Assembly: GCA_023014335.1 (NCBI GenBank)
Contig: JAECYW010000006.1
Location: 558,001-622,000, forward strand
Direction of reading: 5' to 3'
Source: Galerina marginata
Lineage: Eukaryota > Basidiomycota > Agaricomycetes > Agaricales > Galerinaceae
Length of the DNA: 64,000 nt
The translations under genes and the position numbers were made by a program. Shown here in pieces: positions 11,882-23,534 of the stretch. The notes beneath the pieces were generated by a model that was not told where the DNA came from, did not search any database, and was given only the letters and a program-made list of their open reading frames with translations. The stretch's first letter is position 1, and each line of letters opens with the position of its first letter.

Positions 11882-13700
11882 TTATATATGCGGCAAGTAC
11901 TCAGTCCAATTAACTACTGAGTATGCTCCCGATGGAAGCTTCCGCAGTGAAAGGAAGGCCTCCACCAAAAGCGCTATCCGAGCCAAAAGATATATGGGAA
12001 TCATTCCAACAGAAATCCACCAAAGAACTTTCCGCAAGAACTTATCAGGAATTAAAAACCAGCGAACGAACCAATCCAAAACCGAAGACTCAGCAGAATT
12101 CCCCACCAATTTTCTTCGGGGGAATTTCTGAACCAATTTTCCAACGAGGTTGAAAACGTGGAGAGAGGAGTGTAAAAAAAAACCAAGAATTGGAACGGCT
12201 GAAATAATAACCGCCGAAACCCTCCATGTAATTTTTTCTGCACCCGAAAGGAAGGTAAAGGACCATCCGAGACAATGAATAAGCCCAAAAATTATGCTGA
12301 TAATGGATATACTGAGATGAGATCCATCTGCCAGGTTTGAGTCGCCGCCTGGTGGAAAAAAAGTTGGTATGCGTGTGGGTTCCGTCCAGCTTGAAGGACT
12401 TAGTTCACCCCGCATTTCACGGAGCCTGTTCAATATAAACAGGACTGCGTGTTTTAAAGACTTAGACAGATGTGCGACAGGATTGACCGTCAAACATTCA
12501 CGAACAAAAGCAATCCCTTGACTAGAAAAAGAAGGCGAAGCTTTCTGCGAAGGGGTTGAAAGTGAATGATCTGACTCGCGCTCCAAGCTGAGATGGATAC
12601 TGCAGCCAGAATCAATGGGTGGGGGATGCGCCATAGGCGGAGCTGCTATTTGGGCCAACGGCATGGGGGTTGAACTTGCGGGCGATAGTTTACCTGAAGA
12701 ACTCGTTATTATGCATCGGGAAGGGAACAAAAAATAGTGGAACTCACAGCTAAATTCAGCTTCCCGAATTGTTAACAAGTCAGGGCCCTGGTTTGTAGGC
12801 TGCTCGGGGACAAAATTTACGCTGGTCGATGAACTGTGGAAAATAGCCGCTGACACAGTAGCTGTAATTACCGAGTCTTCATCATTTCCGACATTAATTG
12901 CCCGAGGCTGTGGGATTGCGCTCGTCAACCTATTTATCCGGACGCAGGTGGTCACATCGACCGGTTTATTCCACCACAGGAAATACATTATCCCATTTAG
13001 GATAGCGAAAGCGACCGTAACCAGTTCAATTTCGGTGAGTGTAAGGCTTTGAACTTTTCGTGAGATACATTGAGCAATAAACCACGACGTTTGCCCAACG
13101 ACCAAAATGTTCGACAGACCATCGCTTTTGCTTCGGTCTTGAATTTCCTTCTCTGAAATGAGAGGGAAGCCAATTTCCTTGCGTGCGAGCAACTGATCAA
13201 ATTCGCTGGGCGTTAGGACGGAGATGTCATGGTCACCGTCAGCCAGGACGAACCCTCCCATTTGGAGAAAGTGGCCGTGAGTGATCGTCCAACCATACTC
13301 TATCGAATAATTAGTTTAGTAATAAAGTTGCTGTAAATCGCTATTGCATACTTCGGTACTTGGTAGCATATGCCCTTGCCTGTTGCCACTGGCGTATCGC
13401 CCAAAATATAATCATCTCTGGGGCCATGACTGCCCATAGCATTAACTCCAGGCGCTGTAAGACGATCTGAATTCTCCCATCTTTAGGACTCGGCATATTC
13501 GGGTGAATTGATACCCAAGTGCACGCAAATATCGTGGCAAGGCAACTCCAGAGAATGTCCCAGGTTGACCTCTGATTAATAGATATAGCCGGAAGTAAGT
13601 CTGGGACCTTCGTCGAATTAAAGAAGGGGGTATCGACCAGCGGAGCAGCTAAAGCAACACCGTTTGTGAAGCAAAATAACGAGGCTGGAATGAAAAACAT
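11882..13700 (-). CDS. Multi-pass membrane protein of an unnamed Agaricomycete family, 3 exons, 570 residues
   Basis: Exons 13700-13352, 13299-12748 and 12693-11882 sum to 1713 nt with matching phases. The second intron is 54 nt and in frame, so a plain ORF reads through it. An N-terminal hydrophobic stretch (possibly a signal peptide) precedes RSTWDILWSCLATIFACTWV, typical of this family. Then follow a helix around LELMLWAVMAPEMIIFWAIRQW, the cytosolic-looking element WTITHGHFLQMGGF, EIQDRSK, a helix ending LNGIMYFLWWNKP, a Pro/Ser-rich middle, IHCLGWSF, two or three more helices, and the closing WTEYLPHI. I know this architecture from many uncharacterised Agaricomycete proteins, often in large paralogous sets. 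No biochemical role is known to me. The gene is intact and lies between the two 2.4-kb direct repeats. Confidence 0.85.
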
Positions 13701-14165
13701 AGTGGAAGGAAGGAATCCCTTGTTGTCCCTTGCCTTTGCTTGTCGTTATATAGATTATATTTATCCGAAGTTCTCATGAAGCAGTGCAGGAAATATCCTA
13801 TTAGTGATATACGAGGAGTGGGAAAGGAGGGAACTGTCTAAACGTCGTCGGTGAGGCAGTGTCAACAGATCTACATAACGCCGCCGTGGAAGTATAGACT
13901 GCTGAATAGCGTACTGAAATAGAAGTTGAATGTACATAAGTGATATGAGAAGCGGAAGGGCGATCATGTAGTCAGAGTCACGCGTCTTGATTTCAGCAGT
14001 TGCAGATCTATTTTCATGGCTAGGGAGAAATTTTCTGCGTTAACAACAGCTGGATGAGACTTGAAATATTGACTAAGAAATACCTGATACCTCATTCAAA
14101 AAACGAAATGGAATGAGAATTATCATTGTAATTTGATAAAAAGAGCAGCTATAATAGATCTTAGT
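13701..14165. other. Intergenic, nothing recognised
   Basis: Upstream of the membrane gene starting at 13700. A 68-codon minus-strand frame at 13761-13967 has no recognisable content and is not called. Confidence 0.35.
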
Positions 14166-16521
14166 CAACTAACCTGACACGAGTCACTGATGCGTAGACC
14201 GGGACGGGAGAGGTTTTGGCGCGTTGGATTATTCGAATTTAGTTAATTTTATACCGGTGAAATTACTTCCAGACTGACACAAAGTCATAATTCTGTATTT
14301 TATGTACACTTAATGTGTTTCTAGTGCCCTAGAAGTGTCCAAACAGATTCCGGCGCGTTGAGAGGCGCGTTGATGGCGCGTTGATGGCGCGACAAATGTT
14401 GGTGGGAAAAATATTGGTCATTCCAATCCTTCCAAATGTGGATAGACCCCCGCCCGCCATCCCAGTCATCAAAACCTCGCACGAAGTTTCATGCCCCAGC
14501 ATCGACAATGCTGCCAGCTCAACCGACTTTGCCACGTCGTTGTCCCATCTACCCGCTGAGGCCACTGCCCGCGGTATCGCAGTAGGAGCATTATTAGCCA
14601 ACGTTGGTGCTGGTGCCACGTTCTCGAATCAGCACATAGTGACCACTGACCACGACCATTTCAAGGTTCTGTTCATGGCTAAGTAGGAACCATACCTTTA
14701 CCTCAAGCTCAAGCAGGCACGGCGGTGGTGAGTTTTCCTTCTTAGTATGCATTAAGGACGTCTTCTCTGAGTTCGTTGGCAGTGGCGGTCCATCAATGTA
14801 ACAGCAAATTTGTCTCGAGACCCATTATCTCCGTTAACCTCAATCTCAACGCCTCCCCTCCTAGAGTCGCAATCTCCTCTCAAAGTTCAGGTCACACAAA
14901 GCCAAGCTCATACTGAACGCGAACGCGATGTCGAACCCCCGTTCTCTCCTTGATGTCTTTCCCACCTCCCCCTCTAGCCTCTCCTCTTTCGCTTCCACCG
15001 AAGCTCAAATTCATCCCTATGCACAACCCCGAATTGAATACGCTACCATTCCCGCTCATAGGTGCTTGACCTGCCGTGCACCGTCCTTCTTTCAGGCCAT
15101 ACGGGCGGCATGCTGTAGTCCAGGCGGCTGCGGTTTATGCTTTCGTCGCTCAAAGGGACTGCAGATCTTATCTGACGGGGTGGGTGAAGACGATGAGCCA
15201 CGGGGCGAGCAGTGAGCCCCGCGAAAAGTCGAGACCTGGATTAGATAACGATCGCCATAAAGGAGGGGGTGTAAAGGGAGCAGGAGAAGTTTCGCTCATC
15301 TCTCGGGATGGATGTTAACTATGGCGCGGATTACGATATTCCGTTCACCTCCGGCCCATCGACCAAGGTCATCATGGATCCTGCTGGCTTTTACACCGTC
15401 TATCTCGGCCTCCTACGTCTCAGGCTTGAACATGAACCGCCAATTGGGCAATTGACGCGGGCGCGAGCGTGGATGCACGCTCACTATCACCTTCAACGAC
15501 GTTCATCCTGTCTACTCCGCTTCAACGCCATTTTCGGCGCCTTGTTATTCTCCTTCTGGTATCCTCCTGTCCGTGCCATCGTCCATCTCGACCATGTCGA
15601 CTTCAACTTCCTCCTTCACGTCCTCTTTCACATCATCCTAGGCTTCTCGTCCTCTTTTTCCTCTACAGGAAGGCCGGCGAGCCCATGGCCGCCCTCGTTT
15701 ATGGATGTTCGTATCAGTGTAACACGAGGACATGGAGGCGGGTGGCAATTCTGAGGGAGCGGGTCTATGGGCAGAGGGTGGGGCAGGGATCGAAGAGGTA
15801 CGGCTGCGATTTTTTGCGTCCAACTCTGCGCCGGTGGTTAAAACAAATTCGAACGCAAATGTGATTCCGCGATTGAAGGTCTTTTTAGGTGATCTTTCAT
15901 CACTCGCATTAGCTTGTGGATGGATTCTGGGTCACTGGAGCTTGTCGTTATTGCTAGCTTTCTCGTTCTACTCGCTTCTCGGCTACTTTCATGTCTATTC
16001 TGCTCACAAGATCAAAAGTTGGAACCTGCCTGAGTCGTCATGACCTCTGACTTGAATCCAGCATTACGCCGAGTCGTCGCTCGGAATTTTATCATATTCG
16101 CCGTCGTCTTAGCTCTTCATCTCTCTCGTCATTATCGAGGTCTGTTATCGTTACCGATACCGTTATCTATTCTTCGTCATTACCGCGCATCTACCACCAT
16201 CCAGATTCCAAAGTAAGAATGTAATAAATTTCAATGGCTGTATCACCATTCGAAACCACCGTTATTTTCGGACTCCAAGGCATGTTTTGCTTCATCATTG
16301 GCATCCTTTTCTCCTAATTCATTCAGTCATCGAATTTCGTACCACTTTCACTCGCCTAATCCAAACCCCCTTGTCGTTATGACGCTGCTGCTTGCAGCTT
16401 TCTTAATGTTTATCATATTCAGTCAGGGGATATGGTGACAAACGCGACCATTGCCATAGTCTGATCCACCGCACACCCCAGCCACTGAATTGCGGTGCTC
16501 ACAACGGGAAAAATATGATCG
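14166..16521 (+). repeat. Long dispersed repeat, copy A2 (about 2.36 kb)
   Basis: Direct-orientation partner of 8449-10888, with the same order of landmarks: GAGTCACTGATG at about 14179, GGCGCGTTGATGGCGCG at about 14370, GCCCGCCATCCCAGTCATCA at about 14453, GTGCTTGACCT at 15061, and CCGCACACCCC at about 16470. The two copies are 5.7 kb apart, start to start, and bracket the membrane gene at 11882-13700. No coding capacity is conserved between copies, and no termini typical of LTR or TIR elements were found. Confidence 0.8.
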
Positions 16522-16935
16522 ATTAATGCAAGGCGTGCCGATATTTCGAATCTGAGTGAAACTGAATCATCTATATCAAATAATCTGGCTTACAATACGG
16601 CGTGAAGTCAAACAGAGCATTGTCAAAGAATACACCGGCAAATCTCACCATATTCGTTACATATTTATATCTTTTTATGCAGGCGGTGATACTAATAATT
16701 ATAAGTGCCCGGGAAGGACGAGATTTTAGTACTTAGCGGCAGCCAACTGCCCATGTATTAAATGGGTACTTAAACTAGACGGCGGGTACAATGAAGTCAG
16801 AGGAAGTACCGTGACACGTTCTTATTTAGTCGCCCGCAGGAGAACGAAGCAGAAATGTATTGTTCGAACAAAATACGACAATTGTACCCTAGATGGCTTT
16901 GGTAAGATAAGCTCCAACGTGTAACGTCACCCTTT
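16522..16935. other. Intergenic, 3-prime flank of the protease gene
   Basis: AT-rich, no gene recognised. It probably contains the 3-prime untranslated region of the minus-strand protease ending at 16936. Confidence 0.35.
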
Positions 16936-18784
16936 CTAGTTGCTAGTGGCCGTGGTGAAAGGCGTAGTGGCAAATCCGACGGTGTTGCTGCCAGTGTCAA
17001 AGACAGAGTAAAATCGCTCCAGGAAAGCAAAGCCCGCGACGAAATCGAAGCCTTCACCACTGGGGGTGCCAAGATCAGCTACGATGAGGTAGATACGGCT
17101 AGCGATACCCCCAATGTCTACATTCAGGCTACGGGGCCAGATTTGAGCGTTGGGACTCAATGAAAATGATACCTGTGGGATGCAAATAACATAAATCATT
17201 GTGAAAGTGCTTTAGTGGATGGATTGCAGCTCACTCCTCCAGTGGTGACGAACGCTAAATTTTTAAGGGCGTTGAATTGAGCAGTGGTTACACGGAGAAG
17301 ACCAGTCGCATTATCGACGACGGCCCCAGTGGAAGTCCTGTACTTTGTGAATGCGTTGGTGGCAATGAGAACGAGCGTAGTGCCTGCAGCCGCGGAATTG
17401 GCGAAGGGAAGCTTAGTTAGACGACAACAATTACTTACCAGTATCAACAATACCGGCAGTAGTAGCCAGGATAGTGGTAGTACCATATTGGACAGACGCG
17501 TCGATACCCCAGAATTCACTTGAGGGGGAGGTCTTAGTCACCGGACTGAATTCAGAGGCGTTATAAGTTCGAAACCGTTGGAAACGAGCAAAAAATAAAG
17601 TGCTTACATGGATGTTATAGCCCCAGTGAACTTGGAGGTGTCGACACCACCTGCAGAATATTAATCAATGTGTTCATTTTTTCCAGGCGCTGGAGAGCGC
17701 ACCCCAGGTTATTTCTCCGTTCTGGTCATCGCCGGTAATTGTGGGCTCGAAAGATATACCAATGGAGTGGGCGGGAATGGTACCCGTTGTGAACAGGTTG
17801 TCGGTAACCGTCGGGATAAGGGTGTTGGTCGCAGGACTCAAAGTACCTGGATCAATAGATGAGTACACAGTCATTTGCACTGAACGTCCGAAACGACACA
17901 CCCAGGGTAAGATCCACCGGACCGATACTATTGTTAAAATGTTGTTAGCGGACAAAGAAACAGAGGGAATTTTCACTGCACACCCAAGGATACCGTCCAC
18001 TCCCTGAAACCCTTGTGACTGGAGGAAACTTGATCAGTTCAGGTGGTATTGGGGGAAATTGGTAATGACTGACGGTTGATGCAACTCCAATTGACTGACC
18101 AGAAATAGAGAGGCCAGGGGTGATCGCCACCAAATCAGTGAATTCAGTTCCTGTGATAACCATGAGTATTAAAATTAGGCCGCTGTATTAATAGGGCGTA
18201 CCTGAGAAGGAGCCTGAACCGTATGTCACCGCCTGAAAGGATTAGAATAATGCAAAGAATAATTAAACAACACACTTACGACTTTGTTAGGGGTGGTGCC
18301 GGTGGTGCTGGTCTTCTTGAAGGGTGTAGTAGCTCCAACCCAGGTGTTCGAACTTCGTGGGTCAAAAATAAAATCCAAAAACAGAGGAGAATGCACAGAA
18401 ACGCTTACCTTCCGGTGTCCACGAGCAAGTCAACTATAATAAGTTGAGGTAAATAGGTCTCTGATTTATATTTAAAAACATTGGTGGCCTACAGGAAGTG
18501 GGAGGGCTACCCACACCGACGACGGCAATGTAAGTGACGGCTTGGTTGGTCACAGACGAACTAACGACCGGTGCATTCTCGAAAGGAATACCAGCAGCCT
18601 TCGCTGTTCCCCTGGCCTTGAGTGTCTTCGCCCGAACCTGATCGTGGAGGACGAGATTGTGAACACTCGTAAGGTTGAGACGACGGGATATGGGCAGTGA
18701 CACTGGGGACCTTTTCACAACCACTGGGTTAGCAGCGACGGAAAAGGCGAGAAGCAGAGTGGCAATAAATGTTTTGTTAAACAT
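16936..18784 (-). CDS. Secreted pepsin-family (A1) aspartic protease, polyporopepsin-like, about 10 exons
   Basis: Starts at the ATG at 18784. A signal peptide (MFNKTFIATLLLAFSVAANP) is followed by a basic propeptide. The first catalytic motif LLVDTGS sits in a 25-nt exon (18433-18409) and continues in the next exon as SNTWVG. The flap region reads VTYGSGSFSG, followed by VDGILG and GPVDLTL. The second catalytic motif GIVDTG|TTLV (about 17455-17380) is interrupted by an intron. The C-terminus PNAQIWPRSLN, FVAGFAFLERFYSVFDTG, FATTPFTTATSN is very close to what I know of polyporopepsins. Both catalytic Asp residues are present and the splice joins keep frame, so the enzyme is probably active and exported as a zymogen for extracellular protein digestion. 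The exact coordinates of the middle exons were inferred by eye. Confidence 0.9.
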
Positions 18785-21063
18785 GACTGCCCGGTGATGT
18801 TACTTAGGAAGCTAATATTCGATACAGACTACTGGACTCGTTTTATATGCCGTCTTATGGGAACTACCCACAGGACGACTTCGTCAAACGTTCAGCAAAT
18901 GGTGAAGTTGATCCAAACATGTTAACTTCCACGACTGCCAATATTTTTGGAATTTTTCCGACAAAGCTCAAGTTTGCGAGGTGAGAGTTAGGGGCTAAAT
19001 TTATAGACGCTAATTAAACACTTCATCTTGTAGGCCACGAGGGTCATTGAGGTATCATATATAGCTCAACTTATATCTAATGGTCATGTTGGAAAGGATA
19101 TCCTTCAGTTGAAAGACACTACTCTCACACATTCAGTTGCCGACTAAACTCAATTGTTGCGTATCAGCTTCTTTTCCTGTCTTCCCAATTTCAATAGAGG
19201 TACGAAGTCCAACTTCATTGGGTGTGGCCTTTGTTGCTTTGATTTCAACCCTTTTTTCCCTCGCACGGACTATTTCTACGAACGTCATCGGAAGGAGAAC
19301 TATCGCAACAACGCGTAACTTTTTCTCCTAAAAGGTCCAGCCTAGCTAGAATACACGGGTACAGCCAACCAAGGCACAGCCCGACCGACCATACGGAACC
19401 CTGAATATCCCGGATCCGACGGATATTTACAGTCCAGCTAGGTGAACATCTGTCGTTATTACATTGCGTCCTAACCCTTCTCTCGGTATTGTCGTGTGGC
19501 TTTCGCAGTGGTTTCCTCCTGCCCGTGAGAAGCAATCCATTTAGGTAAAATATGGTCCAAATCTCTTACATATTATGGGGCTCGCTGTAGTTACTACTAG
19601 GGGGCGGGTATCATCAGCATCAGCTGGCTCTTTCTCCGGTAAATTTAGTCACCCACGATGCTATAACGACTCAACTCTGCTCATAATCCCATCCACTACG
19701 GTGCCTCGCTTCTATCTGAGTTCATTCAACTATAAATTTGTGAGCGAACTTCTAAAAAAATTCTGTGCCATGAGTTGGTAGCTTCTTATTCTCACAAATG
19801 AGTGTCGAGTCATTGAAATAGATGTATTTGGACCGCCATCATTCCAACTGAAGCTGTGTGAAAAGCTTCGCTAAATCAGTGTTCATCGATGAAAGAAGAC
19901 AAGAACGGCCCAGTAATCAGGCGGGTTTGCTTAAAGTGGTGTAGTAGGGTGGGATTAAAGACTCGGACTGGACGATAGAGCGAGAGACCTGGGGGGTCAT
20001 TAATGTAGTCACACGGTGAATGGGAATGCCAACGGACAATATGCAGTATTATGCGCTCTACCTAGCCTAAGCGATCTTCCATACGTGGGTCTGTATATTT
20101 AAAACTTCAAATTTCTGTTTCGAACGCGATAGCGGCTTATCATCGGCGGCGACACTTCACCATAATGTAGTTAGCGTTGCGAAGCAAGATGAGTCTGGTG
20201 AGATACGCAAGGATCTTGCGAGAGCGGGGAAGGAAAGGGTCTTGCTGAACTGAGGAAGTAAATAGAAGGATGGCCGAACAAAAAGAAAGTCGCGTAGCTG
20301 ATGACGCCAAGTCGCGCCGTCGTCTTAGGTTCCCTGCTCCCAGGTGTTCAGGACTCGGGAATAAAATAATGAGAAATTACAAGGGGGAGTACGATAACAA
20401 GGTGCTTATCGTGGATTTGGGCCTGAGGTTTTCTGATAGGAGAGGGGCGTCGAATATGAGAAGGGGGCCGGGAAAGCTGCCCTTAAATCATGATTGAAAG
20501 TATAACGTGCATGCAGTCCGCATGTGCTGAAAGAAAAAAAAGCCAGACGGCCACATCTACATTATATCATGCATAGGGACTAACCAATGTTCCTCTGATT
20601 ATCGATACAATCTAAAAACAACCTGTTATTTGCATTGGCTGAGCATTCTTAGAAAGATATTGTTCAATAATGTAGCTGCTATTTGTGCGTGGTCACAAAT
20701 TCTCCTGGGGCTCTACTTACTGGTTGGATCGCGGCCCGCCAGTGGCTGCGCAAAATTGGCGCCAAGCGGTACCGGTGAGGGGTGTATATAAACGAACGCT
20801 AGGTAGGAGGATCGTCTGAATGTATTCCCCACTTGAAGGAGACCGATCCATGTTTATCGATGAGCAGTCTGAGTTTGTGAGGATTTGAAGCGACCCAGTC
20901 ATTGAGGGCATCCGTAAGTTGGAAACACCGGCGGTGATCGACGCCATCAAACACCGGCGGTAAATTCCATCATCACATGATTTAGCTTAGCAAAGCACCA
21001 AACGCGGTCACGCTTACTTGTCCTTCGCGAAAAACTTATAATCACGACGCTCCCTCTGTAACA
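18785..21063. other. 2.3-kb intergenic stretch, nothing convincing
   Basis: Contains the promoter of the protease (minus) and of the KDZ-type gene (plus). Frames of 60-100 codons occur (for example 19245-19535 minus and 20270-20497 plus) but lack recognisable content, introns or codon regularity. I looked for a terminal inverted repeat matching the far side of the KDZ gene pair and saw none. Confidence 0.35.
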
Positions 21064-23334
21064 ATGCGCCTCATAAGAGCCCTGGAGGCTTTGCAAAATC
21101 ACCCTGTTCTAAGAAAGCTCACCTTGAACAAGGTAATTCAGTATGCAAGACTCATTGGTCACCTCAAAAACGACATCTTGCTACCTCAACCACTTGAACA
21201 AAGTAACCCCGAAGTGCCGCCCGATGTTTTACCCTTGAGCCTCGTGGAATTTCTGAGTCTAGCATTAAATATTGAGCCTGATTCAATTCAAGATAGCTGG
21301 GATATCCTGAAGTATTACGTCTGGGAATGCGAAACGGTTCCGTTGACTTGCGAAGATTTTGAGCTTTTCCGGGAGTTTGGCTGGTCTCGGGGTATCAGTG
21401 CGTGTTTAAATTGACAGAATATATGCATACTAATAGTACTGTAATAGCTGCACTCTCAATATACCCTCGTGAAAGTGTCTGTTCAACGGTCGGCTGTGGC
21501 AATACACGTCCGCTGAAGAAACAAACCAGCCGTGAAGTTGTTGTCTACACGGCTGCCAATGGAGTACAGGCTGCGTGGGCTGTTCATCTCTACTGCCCTG
21601 GTAAGAGTATTGTATGAACTATCATGCTCATCTAATTACAATGACTTAAATTGACAGACTGCAAAACCGATTATCATAACAACTTTACAGTTCACGATGG
21701 AGAGCGCATGTATTACGAAGACGTCCCACTGTATGTACAAGTCGGCGAACATCAGTTCGTCGAACAGAAAGTTATCCGTACCTGGATAAACAATATGCTC
21801 ATTGCATGGTACGACAAACAAGTTAAGATTCTTAGCAGTACAAGACTTATTGATTAAATCTACTAGGGTATCCGCCTCAAATGCTGCAAAAGCCTATGAA
21901 ATGAGCCTCGGGGACACCTATCTTAAAGGTCTCAAAGATACCGGTTGGCAGTTTGGGTCTCGTTTGACTACCGAACATGTTTGGGATGCATTCATCATAC
22001 TATGCTTACTTGAAGACAAACAACGCGGAAACCATCGCCTTCAGGTGCCGCACACAGGCTTGCAAAAAGATAGGTTCAGAGAGGCAATGGCGGAAAGGAA
22101 CAAGGACTTTGTATTAAACGGTCAACCAGGCGTTGTGGACCATGCATGCGACAAATGTTACAGAATCTACCTGACACCGAGCGGTGAAATTCGTAAGTTT
22201 TAGCAATCAATACTACTCTGAATAAACTCAAGTCTCACGATCAACGGATTCAATTCAGGTCATTGCCATCCTATTGTGGGAGATGGGTTGAACATGGGTC
22301 GTCCCTGTTGCGCGATATTTGCTTGCCGCGAGCCACTTCAAAATAACCGGCATCGATACTGTAAAACTCACTTCCACCAACACAACATTTGCGCAGTCGT
22401 TTTATGCGAAGAACCAGTTACCGGACCAGATTCAAAGTCGTGTTCTAACCCCGAACACAAGGAGTTTGAGCGCAAGAACAAAGAGAAGGGAGCCTCAAAC
22501 TTTATTCTCAAAGAGCGGTTTCGGCACACTCAAGCTTCCCAACCCGTCGACACCCTTTCCACCGAGCAACTTGACCATGTTGATGACGTCGAAGAAACCA
22601 CGATCGAATGGTTTGAAGTAGACGACAACACAAACACTGTCCGCCTTCGGAGTCGAGCAAACCCAGGAACTGTCGGCACAGAGGATGCGGCTGTACCTCC
22701 TCCAGATCCATGTCCTTCGAAATCTGCAGCAGGAAACCGTGTCGCGAAGGCCCAGTTTTCGAGGAAGAGAACACATAACGAACAAACCCTGGTTCGTCCA
22801 TGTGGCATTATCTATGCACGCGCCACAATGTTCGGAGCAGAAGCAGTCTCCAACTTTTTGGTACGTCTTAAGTCTTTATTGAACAATAAGTTGATATCTT
22901 ATTCTATCGAGTAGGTTATGGTTCAGAATGCATTCTCAGTGCCGGGAGCAAAAAAGCCGGAACAAATTTTCTACGACACCAACTGCCTCGCACGTCAACA
23001 AGCGGAGAAGAGCTTTCCTTGGTTCAAAGGAATCGGAATGTGCGTTGACGTGTGGCATTTTCTCAACAAGCATCAAGTTACGCATGAATATTGCCAGAAG
23101 AACTGCAATCCAATCCAGTATCCGGAGCTCCTTGACGAGTTTGGGAAGTGGTTTTTCAATACATCTGTCGCCGAACAAATCAATGCTTGGCTGCAGGGAT
23201 ACCACTCAATTGTGCGCGAAATGTTGCCGGACAAGTTCGACTTTTTCCTTGACGAGATGATTATGAGGAGGAATATTGAGCATCTAAAGAAGTTACAGGA
23301 GCAAGGACATAACCCACGAACCTTAGACAACTAG
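21064..23334 (+). CDS. KDZ-transposase-class protein with CxC5 and CxC6 cysteine clusters, 6 exons, 661 residues
   Basis: Exons 21064-21397, 21448-21600, 21658-21808, 21867-22192, 22259-22860 and 22915-23334 sum to 1986 nt, with all phases consistent and no stops. After a helical N-terminus come a Cys cluster (CSTVGCG to YCPDC, residues about 120-165) resembling CxC5, and a second one (HACDKC, PCC, HRYCKTH, SKSCSNPEH, residues about 300-385) resembling CxC6. The C-terminus, residues about 500-640, has the KDZ RNase-H-like signature: IFYDTNCLA, CVDVWHFLNKH, C-x-x-x-C-NP, NTSVAEQIN. The Asp of FYDT, the Asp of VDVWH and the Glu of AEQIN are candidate metal ligands (inference). KDZ families are mobile-element transposases expanded in mushrooms and often linked to DNA-modification genes. 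This copy is fully intact, so it is either a young element or a domesticated gene. Confidence 0.85.
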
Positions 23335-23534
23335 AGTTTCACGCAACATGTTATTTAAATTCAATGACAAGGACATTATGATTGTATGCTACAAAATGAG
23401 CTACTCTACAGGTAGATGGATATGCTACAAAGCGAATAATTATTTATAACAATAAAACGAAGGTTGGGGAGCTTTAAACAAGTGAAGGAGGGTACACAAA
23501 TATGCAAAAAGCAATACAGAAGGGGCTACAATTT

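Noticed and set aside
14381..14686. 101-codon frame in repeat A2 with a protein-like look
   Set aside because: The corresponding part of A1 is shifted and interrupted. No family is recognised.
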